Source: Paraglomus occultum (lineage: Eukaryota > Glomeromycota > Glomeromycetes > Paraglomerales > Paraglomeraceae). Taken from it: a stretch of DNA of 16,770 nt. Numbering within the stretch: the stretch's first letter is position 1; each line of letters opens with the position of its first letter. Positions 9,873-16,770 of this stretch are shown in pieces. The translations under genes and the position numbers were made by a program. The notes below the pieces were generated by a model. The model saw nothing but the letters and a program-made list of their open reading frames with translations. It searched no databases and was not told where the DNA came from. The stretch covers positions 1 through 16,770 of the forward strand of contig CAJVPJ010000784.1 of assembly GCA_910592205.1 (NCBI GenBank), in the 5' to 3' direction.

Positions 9873-10280
9873 ATGTATTTTAAGCTCAACACACTCTTAC
9901 TCCTTCTTGCCATTTTATTTGAAACTATTATTACTTCTTCCGCCAGAAGATCAAATCTTCATGTCCAACATCATGGCAAGGCTACGTGGTTTTACCCCGG
10001 AGTGGGCGCTTGCGGAGTATCTAACACAAGCAATGATTTGGTTGTTTCAATCCCAGCTAAAATATTCGACAAATTTACACCGCATAAGAATCCAAACGAA
10101 AACACGCTCTGTGGAAAACAAGTCAGCATTGAACACGAAGGAATAGTCATATATGCTGTTATTGCAGACAGATGCTCAGGATGCAGCAAGAACAATATCG
10201 ATTTGAGCCTAAGTGCGTTTGCTCTGCTAGATGACCCCAATAAGGGAGTAATATCGGTTACTTGGAAAATCTTAAATTGA
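9873..10280 (+). CDS. Small secreted double-psi beta-barrel (RlpA/expansin-like) protein
   Basis: A 135-aa protein in a single exon. Residues 1 to about 24 form a signal peptide (Leu-rich core LLLLLAILF, small residues SSA before the likely cut), followed by RR at 25-26. The rest matches the fungal DPBB pattern: GKATWFYPGVGACG (35-48), a hydrophobic VVSIP strand (57-61), CGKQV (80-84), ADRCSGC (98-104), DLSLSAF (110-116) and GVISVTW near the end. The core Cys residues (47, 80, 101, 104) and the conserved Asp at 99 and 110 are all present, so the domain looks complete. The protein ends right after the barrel, with no expansin carbohydrate-binding domain and no anchor. Related fungal proteins are secreted and are linked to cell-wall loosening, protease inhibition or plant interaction; which applies here is unknown. 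It is convergent with the kinase gene, 711 nt apart. Confidence 0.9.
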   Translation: MYFKLNTLLLLLAILFETIITSSARRSNLHVQHHGKATWFYPGVGACGVSNTSNDLVVSIPAKIFDKFTPHKNPNENTLCGKQVSIEHEGIVIYAVIADRCSGCSKNNIDLSLSAFALLDDPNKGVISVTWKILN

Positions 10281-10991
10281 CATTAATAATGGTGTATTGT
10301 TGGTATAATTATTGTTTATGAGTTTATATTAGATTGTCTTGTAGAGTTTTAGTCGGACTGCAAGACTCGGAAAATAATGTATTTTATTATCAATTATTCT
10401 CGGTAATTAGTGGCCATTGTTCAATTAGCTTAATATTATTTGCTTTTCTTGCAAAAATTATAACAGTCATAACAAAAACGTGCATTATTTGTTAACTAAT
10501 GAATAAACGATCGTCCACAGTGAAAATATGTCCGCGTGTAACATTATATTATTGTAAATATTGAAGGTGTGTGCATTTGGGGATTATGCACTTGGATAAG
10601 TTTATCAGTAAACTCATATTATTCAGAAAATTTTAGTATGTGCTAATGATACACAGCTTTTACCTGTTACATGTTAGCATACATATTATTAATATGGCTC
10701 TGGTAAACACATTTTCTACCTGTTAGTATTAAGTTTATGTCACACAAGTTATATTTATAAATAATGAATAGATATTAAGACACTTGCAAATTCAATATAA
10801 TATTAATAATTTTGTCAATTTATGTGACAAAAACATTGGTATTTATCAATTTTCATCGTGTACAAAAGTAGTTAACATGGTCAAATCTAGTAGTTATAAA
10901 ATAATAATAATAATAATACTAAGGATAGAAATAAATAAAAAGGCATAGATCAGAATATGTTGTTCTTTTTAGAGACCAATCAATGGACAAA
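10281..10991. other. Convergent spacer between DPBB and kinase genes
   Basis: AT-rich shared 3' region. It holds an ATA/AAT microsatellite at about 10899-10918 and an AATAAA at about 10502, which is too far from the DPBB stop (222 nt) to be called its poly(A) signal with confidence. No gene is seen. Confidence 0.5.
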
Positions 10992-13900
10992 TTATTTAGA
11001 ATTGAGTGTGTCAAGACTACTTTGTGCTTTGGCAAATCCCTGTTCAGCAGCTTTCTGATACAACTCAGCTGCCTTCTGAATATTCTTTTCTATTCCTTTC
11101 CCATTGTGATAACAAACACCAAGATGATATTGTGCCACAGCAAAACCTTGTTCAGCAGCTTTCTGATACAGCTCAACTGCTTTATGAATATTCATTTCCA
11201 CTCCCTTCCCATACTCATAACAACCACCAAGATTATCTTGTGCCATGGCATGCCCTTGATCAGCTGCTTTCCTATACAGCTCAACTGCTTTATAAATATT
11301 CCTTACCACTCCTATCCCATTCTCATAGCAAACACCAAGATTATTTTGTGCATTGGCATGACCTCGCTCAGCTGCCTTCTGATACAGCTCAACTGACTTT
11401 TGACTATTCTGTTCCACTCCTGTTCCATCCCTATAGCAAATAGCAAGATTATATTGTGCCATAGCATCACCTTGTTCAGCAGCTTTCTGATACAGCTCAA
11501 CTGCTTTATAAATATTCTTCTCCACTCCTTTCTTATACTCATAACAAACACCAAGATTATATTGTGCAGTGGCATATCCTTGTTCAGCTGCCTTCTGATA
11601 CAGCTCAACTGCTTTATGAATATTCCTTTCCACTCCCATCCCATTCTCATAACAAACAGCAAGATTATTTTGTGCATTGGCATATCCTTGTTCTGCTGCT
11701 TTCTGATACAGCTCAACTGCTCCATAAATATTCTTTTCCATCACTTTCCCATACTCATAGCATACAGCAAGATTATATTGTGCATTGGCATATCCTTGCT
11801 CAGCTGCTTTCTGATACAGCTCAACTGACTGTCGGATATTCTTTCCCACTCCTGTCCCATGCTCATAACAAACACCAAGATTATTTTGTGCATTGGCATA
11901 TCCTTGCTTAGCTGCTTTCTGATACAGCTCAATTGCTTTATAAATATTCTTTTCAACCCCTTTCCCATATTCATAGCAAATAGCAAGATTATTTTGTGCC
12001 ATAGCATGTCCTTGCTCAACTGTTTTCTGGTACAGCTCAACTGCTTTATGAATATTCCTTTCCACTCCTGCCCCATTCTCATAGCAGACACCAAGATTAT
12101 ATTGTGCATTGGGATGTCCTTGCTCAGCTGCTTTCTGATACAGCTCAACTGCTTTATGAATATCCATTCCTACTCCTGTTCCATTGTGGTAGCAAACACC
12201 AAGACTATATTGTGCCATAGCATCTCCTTGTTCAGCTGCTTTCTGATACAGCTCAACTGCTTTATAAATATTCCTTTCCACTCCTTTCCCATATTCATAG
12301 CAAACACCAAGATTGTTTTGTGCATTGACACATCCTTGCTCTGCTGCTTTCTGATACAGCTCAACTGACTTTTGAATATTCTTTTCCACTCCTGTCCCAT
12401 CTGCATAGCAAACACCAAGATTACTTTGTGCCAAAGCATGTCCTTGTTCAGCTGCATTCCAATACAACTCGACTGCTTTTTGATAGTTCTTTTCCACTCC
12501 TTTCCCATTGTGATAACAAAAACCAAGATTATTTTGTGCATTGGCATATCCTTGATCAACTGCTTTCTGATACAGCACAACTGCTTTATGAATATTCATT
12601 TCCACTCCTATCCCATTTTCATAACAAACACCGAGATTATTTTGTGCATTGGCATATCCTTGTTCAACTGATTTCTGATACAGCTCAACTGCTTTATGAA
12701 TATTCTTTTCCACCCCTTTTCCATATTCATAGCAAAAACCAAGATTGCATTGTGCCATAGCATCTCCTTGTTCAGCTGCTTTCTGATACAGCTCAACTGC
12801 CTTTTGAATATTCTTTTCCACTCCTGTCCCATTTGCATAGCAAACACCAAGATTATTTTGTGCATTGGCATATCCTTGCTCAGCAGCTTTCTGATACAGC
12901 TCAACTGCTTTATGAATATCCATTTCAACCCCCATTCCATTGTGATAGCAAATAGCAAGACTATTTTGTGCTGCAGTATTGCCCATTTCTGCTGATTGTT
13001 GATACCATTGAACAGCTTGTCCAAGATTGGTTTCTGTTTCTATTCCATGTGCATAAAAGAATCCAATCAGCCAAAAGCATTGTCCACAATTGGTATGAGT
13101 CTTTAATGTAGCAATTAAACTTTCTTGTTCATTGTAATTTTGCATCAGCCAGTTTTTGATGTACCCCGGTAATTGCTTCATAGATTTTCCTTCAAGGAGT
13201 AACTTGTTGCATAATACTGACAACTCATCAGAAAGAGGGTGCTCTTTGACCTTGAGATTTTGGTTAGAATCATGTGTTGTGAATGTGTCCAGTTCTATCA
13301 CTAGACTTTTTAATCTTTGGTAACATTCTTCACTAGTTGGCCTCTTCTCTGACTCATCATCCCAGCACTCAGTATATAAGTTTTTATATTTTTCTGGTGT
13401 GCCTGGGATTACATCATGACGACCACCACTCAGTCTATAAAGCTCAATGTCTGATATACTGTCCAATTCACTGCATGGATATTTTCTACTGGATATTTCC
13501 CATAGAATAATCCCAAGGCTGAAAATATCAGATTTTTCATCGCGCATATTATTGCTAACAAAACACTTGGGATCAAGGTATGCTTTAGCTCCTAGGTGAT
13601 TTGAGCCAGTAGTCTTTTGTAGTAATACTTTTTCAGATACCCCAAAATCAGTGATCTTAGCCGTTTTCCCATGAATTAATACATTGTTCGAAGACTTGTG
13701 ATTATAACACATAAGGAAACAACGTATCAGTCACAGTTATCACGTTAAATAAAAATCGAATCGTACTACTGAATAATAACTTACTAAATCTTTATGCAAG
13801 ATTCCTGCTTTGTGAATATACCTCAATCCGTTAACGATATCCAAACCCAGTTGACAGTTGGCAGGCCAATCTAGTTTGATAGCTGGCGTCGATAAGTATT

Positions 13901-14427
13901 CCCGCAATGAACCATTGTCGGCATAATCAAAAACCATCAAGTATCTTCCTTTGACGTCTATAAAGTTTGGAAAAATATTATGCTCACGCTTATTTCATAA
14001 CACATTAAACGCCTCACGCACGTTACCTTTGCTAATTCCAAGAAATCGAATTATGTTGGGATGGTCATCTACTCTTCGATGAATCTTGAGCTAGAATGTA
14101 GTCATCATGTATAAGAACCACGGTTCCATGCACCTAACAGCAGTTCCATCACGTATCATTACTAACCTCATTTACAAAACTTCTGAGAAACTCCTCTTCG
14201 TCTGAATACTTGATCATTTTGTAAGCAACCGTGATGTCCGACGATGCTACTTTTGCTTTGAAAACTACGCCAAATCCACCATGGCCTATGCAGTCTCTAT
14301 CGATCAAGTCGTCGTAAGGATAGAATCGAATGTATTCGCTTTCAAGGCTCCTTTCTAGCCATTCCTTGTCAGTGGCACTTGATGTCATCGTTGTTATTGC
14401 TGTTTGACTTGGAAATTTTGCGCTCAT
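10992..14427 (-). CDS. Protein kinase fused to a Sel1-repeat array (4 exons, 1066 aa)
   Basis: Exons that I assign: 14427-14167, 14090-14027, 13957-13785 and 13694-10992. The introns (76, 69 and 90 nt) all begin GT and end AG, and the frame is continuous. An in-frame TAA precedes the ATG. Kinase domain, about residues 40-300: glycine loop GHGGFG (48-53), VAYK with Lys70, alpha-C Glu87, HKDL with catalytic Asp165, Asn170, DFG with Asp182, Asp222 of SDIFSLG, and RPT near 284. It is tyrosine-kinase-like and probably an active Ser/Thr kinase. Oddities are HKD instead of HRD and AYLDPKC where the APE Glu is Lys209. A linker (about 300-371) is followed by one divergent and 18 regular 36-aa Sel1 repeats (372-1055; AQNNLGVCYENGxGVxxNI type) and an 11-residue tail. 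Sel1 arrays form curved alpha-helical scaffolds for protein binding. This kinase-Sel1 architecture is strongly expanded in arbuscular mycorrhizal fungi. The substrate is unknown. Confidence 0.88.
11028..13079 (-). repeat. Array of 19 Sel1-coding units of 108 bp
   Basis: The period is exactly 108 bp. The divergent first unit is 13079-12972, then 18 units run from 12971 to 11028. Some units share private substitutions: only units 1 and 8 carry AAGACT in place of AAGATT on the plus strand, and both encode M-D-I-H. Units 2, 7 and 14 share a D-A-M ending, and 9 and 16 share H-A-M. This suggests multi-unit duplication or exchange rather than simple one-by-one growth. Because 108 is a multiple of three, the other frames, including antisense ones, also stay open. 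Confidence 0.95.
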
Positions 14428-14475
14428 GCTATAATTTTATTGACCTGTGTCACAACGTAGTAACACACGTACAGC

Positions 14476-14534
14476 AGCCCAGCCAGTGTATGCACACAGC
14501 CCCAGGCACAGCCCCCAGGCAGGCACAGCCCCGG
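14476..14534. repeat. GC-rich CACAGCCCC repeats in the kinase 5' region
   Basis: Three copies of CACAGCCCC separated by CAGG-type spacers lie between the probable TATA box and the ATG of the kinase gene, next to a CAGCAGCCCAGCCAG stretch. On the coding strand these are G-runs, so part of the 5' leader or start-site region is sharply more GC-rich than anything around it. A role is not known. Confidence 0.7.
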
Positions 14535-14544
14535 CTTATCATAA

Positions 14545-14554
14545 GCTATATAGC
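14545..14554 (-). promoter_or_regulatory. Probable TATA element of the kinase-Sel1 gene
   Basis: The palindrome GCTATATAGC lies about 120 nt upstream of the ATG at 14427, matching the TATA-to-ATG distance of the neighbouring DPBB gene. Inference from motif and spacing. Confidence 0.35.
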
Positions 14555-14610
14555 ATCGATGACATTATTGTTGTAGAGATACGCATTACCTTCTTCGGCC
14601 ATAAACAGTT

Positions 14611-14810
14611 TTAATTCATCAGTATTGATATGTTCTCGATGGGTTTAAGTCCGAACTAATAAATAGCCAGTCAATACAAGAAAATCTGCTTTTACCATTG
14701 CCTTGTTGCAGACGCCATACATTGTGCAGGCTTGCGTAACCTTTCCAGGGGTATTTTATTACAATATATCCATCGTACGGAAAGCAAACTTCCAAGAAAC
14801 TTAATACCAT
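14611..14810 (-). pseudogene. Tc1/mariner-like transposase relic
   Basis: A minus-strand frame from 14810 contains LQQGN (about 14694-14715) and then DWLFISSDLNP (ending at 14640). One base out of frame, the next codons read IENI, so the shifted reading gives the DLNPIEN signature typical of Tc1/mariner DDE transposases. The distance between the LQQ(D)N and DLNPIEN motifs is shorter than usual (about 19 instead of roughly 30 residues), and the Asp expected in QQDN is Gly. So this is a short, mutated, frameshifted remnant if the match is right. No flanking inverted repeat was tied to it. A chance resemblance is the alternative. Confidence 0.4.
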
Positions 14811-15462
14811 TTAATTATTGCCTTTAGCTTTCCTTAATTTTTTCTCCATAATCAATATCTTCTTATCATATCTATGTTTTTAAGAGTTGGGTTCCTGACT
14901 TGTATCATTCCAACAGAAGTTATCGTTTGCTAATTGCTCTGATACATAGATCTAATTTCCTTACTAAACAAAACCTACCTTTCAACTATTTTAATTTGCA
15001 CAGTTATTCGAAAATGTTCTAACATTCCCCATTTTGCTAGCACTATGACATCTTAAGATTTATATACTAATCCCACAAATTAATCGTTGCGTTGCACTCC
15101 ATCTTAGAATAAACTCTAATTATAGAGGATTCCATAACGCAATACCCATGATAATATCTAAACGAAAATCAATGACATACTACTAATAATCATACCCATC
15201 AACTAAACACAAAATTTTTATTCACAATAATAGAATATTCTCGTATAATTAATCACTGGCATACACTTACCCAATTAGAAATGTTACTATACCAAAAACG
15301 TCTTTATGTATAACTTTATCACTTATCATCCAGCTTAGGCTTGGTGCAAACTTTCAGCCAAATAGCTATCTATTTATCTTCCCGTATTATTGGTTTTTTC
15401 CATTTACAACCTCCGAAAATGCATATCCAAATTTACGAATTCTCCCAACTAGCCCAGGATCA
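14811..15462. other. Spacer without a recognised gene
   Basis: AT-rich sequence between the transposase relic and the MITE-like element. No coding frame, RNA gene or notable repeat was seen. Confidence 0.5.
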
Positions 15463-15592
15463 CCATCAAAAAATTTACGGACACATGACTGCAGTGGGTG
15501 AATTTATGGAAGCAATTTTTAATTTTACTAAATTTATGTTAAACTCAAATCTTACATATATAAATAATCACGTGTCCGTAAATTTTTGATGG
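15463..15592. mobile_element. MITE-like element with about 25-bp inverted ends
   Basis: The left arm 15463-15487 (CCATCAAAAAATTTACGGAC...) and the right arm 15569-15592 are reverse complements apart from one A-run length difference and one substitution (ACATG against ACGTG). CCCAG lies just outside both ends, at 15453-15457 on the left and as CTGGG at 15593-15597 on the right, so the repeat may extend imperfectly. The 81-nt interior is AT-rich and non-coding. A plus-strand open frame across it is considered chance. It fits a small non-autonomous DNA transposon, possibly mobilised by a Tc1-type transposase; the link to the nearby relic is speculation. Confidence 0.6.
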
Positions 15593-16293
15593 CTGGGAAA
15601 AATAATTTTCCCTAAAAAGTCATTTGTTTAATCATATGCTTGCAAATTTAATGCACTGCGCAGCAGGCCGCTTACTATCACTATAATGATTTCGGGCGTA
15701 ACTCGTGATCTCCCATTTCGAGTATAACCTTGCTTTTCATCCTCGTCTTTACGAGTTACTGATTTTGCAGATATTATACTTTTCCTAAACCGCACGAAGT
15801 GGATATTCATTATAGGAAATTCGCACAACAATTTCCAATACATCACTGTATCACTATATATCGCTATATTGTGATTGACCGCTCGGTGTTTCTTGTCAAA
15901 TAATATTAGGTTTTTAAAAAATCATAAATTAATTATGACGTATTGACAAAAGTTATCATCAGAGATCAACATCTATCCTGACCTGATATAAACTATCCGT
16001 AATACCAATGTCTTCTGCTTTATTACAGTTCAATGAACTGCTTTCCAACTTACTACTTTTTAATAAGGTTAAACCATGTTCGAGATCTATATATGTATAA
16101 AAAATGCGGCTAATTTTTTGGGCGACGCCTGTTCCGAAATAGTACAACTAGAAAAGGGTCACAAATTTCACAATGCCACAAAAAGATAATCTTTCTTTGC
16201 AACTGCGGAATCGTTATTTATCTGGTTTACTTAATTAAAAAACATATAACCTCCCCCCAAAAAACGGTTTTCTGAATTAATTATAGTGGCTAG
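15593..16293. other. Spacer with weak minus-strand open frames
   Basis: Minus frames at 15628-15846 and 15959-16147 are open. The second follows a splice-acceptor-like CTTTTCTAG on the minus strand and starts YYFGTGVAQK, which faintly resembles a Sel1 helix-loop. The remainder does not continue the pattern, so no gene is called. Confidence 0.35.
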
Positions 16294-16630
16294 GGCGATA
16301 ATCACTTGCCAACTTTGTTAAACATCTGGAAGAAGAATTCTGTCGTGCAACTCATTCTTCTAGATCTCTACTCAACTGGAGTTCCACCAGTCCAAACAGT
16401 TGCTGAAAAATTGAGCAATTTACAATCAATTGGATTTTCATTGACCGACAACGTGATTGGAGATGTTGTTCTTCTATTCAAATGGAGGTTAGCTGACGTT
16501 GGAGGTATTCTTATTAGTACCCTAGCCATGGCGAAAAAATGGTTCGGACCATGTGAAAATGTTCGGATCACGTGGAAATGTTCAAGTCAGAGCATCCGAA
16601 ATAACTCAGCCAACGGCACAAATAACAACA
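16294..16630 (+). CDS. Possible internal exon of an unrecognised gene
   Basis: A plus frame of about 112 codons begins after an AG (GTGGCTAG at 16286-16293) and reaches AAG|GTAAAC at 16630/16631, a fair donor site. It has no ATG near its start, so as a gene it would need an upstream exon that I could not find. The product has a hydrophobic middle part (VVLLFKWRLADVGGILISTL) followed by a polar Asn/Ser-rich end with NNS and NGT sequons. No family is recognised. Base composition is less AT-rich than the flanks. It may instead be a gene fragment, since other frames also give plausible short stretches. Confidence 0.3.
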
Positions 16631-16770
16631 AGGTAAACGCGTCTTATCATCACTATTTTATTTCATTATTATTATTTATTTTATAGACTTGATAAATGGC
16701 AAAATCTTGACCGTATAAACGTAACCAAAACCATGTTTAGTAATTACTGGTTAAAGTTATGCTAACTATA

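Noticed and set aside
9907-10240. Alternative plus and minus frames inside the DPBB gene
   Set aside because: Shadows of the 135-aa frame, which has a signal peptide and complete domain motifs.
10983-13024. Many long open frames on the plus strand and in a second minus frame across the Sel1 array
   Set aside because: The 108-bp unit is a multiple of three, so any frame open in one unit stays open in most. The kinase-Sel1 frame alone continues into an intact kinase domain through good splice sites.
15341-15589. 82-codon plus frame
   Set aside because: It runs through the inverted ends of the MITE-like element, has no ATG at its start and has no domain.
15959-16147. Minus frame starting YYFGTGVAQK that hints at a Sel1 repeat
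   Set aside because: Only a few residues fit the Sel1 pattern and no second repeat follows.

Overview
The window looks like nuclear DNA of a filamentous fungus, most probably an arbuscular mycorrhizal (Glomeromycotina) genome of the Rhizophagus type. The reasons are AT-rich gene-poor spacers, short GT-AG introns (69-90 nt), a tyrosine-kinase-like kinase fused to a long Sel1 repeat array, a small secreted double-psi beta-barrel protein, and an edge gene with the Cys-rich 'WTS(K/G)N...DDFIKKSQ...LEW' leader that I recall in front of kinase domains in these fungi. The species cannot be fixed from the sequence.

Layout. (1) 1-575, minus strand: the 5' 191 codons of a gene that runs off the left edge. 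(2) 576-5515: about 5 kb with no gene, holding a 40-bp tandem repeat, paired hairpins, a diverged duplication, nested inverted repeats and a MITE-like element with 28-bp inverted ends (4449-4605). (3) about 5516-7433, plus strand: a broken two-transmembrane membrane-protein gene, whose coding sense is spread over all three plus frames with homopolymer frameshifts and an in-frame stop; one 78-nt intron is still recognisable. (4) 7434-9746: AT-rich spacer with little in it. (5) 9873-10280, plus: an intact 135-aa secreted DPBB protein. (6) 14427-10992, minus: a four-exon gene that I assemble to 1066 aa, with an N-terminal kinase domain and a C-terminal array of about 19 Sel1 repeats of 36 aa. It is convergent with the DPBB gene. 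(7) 14611-16770: flank with a small Tc1/mariner-like transposase relic, a second MITE-like element (15463-15592), and a possible unrecognised exon near the right edge.

The genes do not form a pathway that the sequence reveals. They fit accessory content of such fungi: expanded kinase-Sel1 signalling proteins, a secreted cell-wall or apoplast-type protein, and decayed members of expanded families among small DNA transposon remnants. The main points missed by simple ORF calling are the edge gene, the intron structure of the kinase gene, and the degraded membrane-protein gene.
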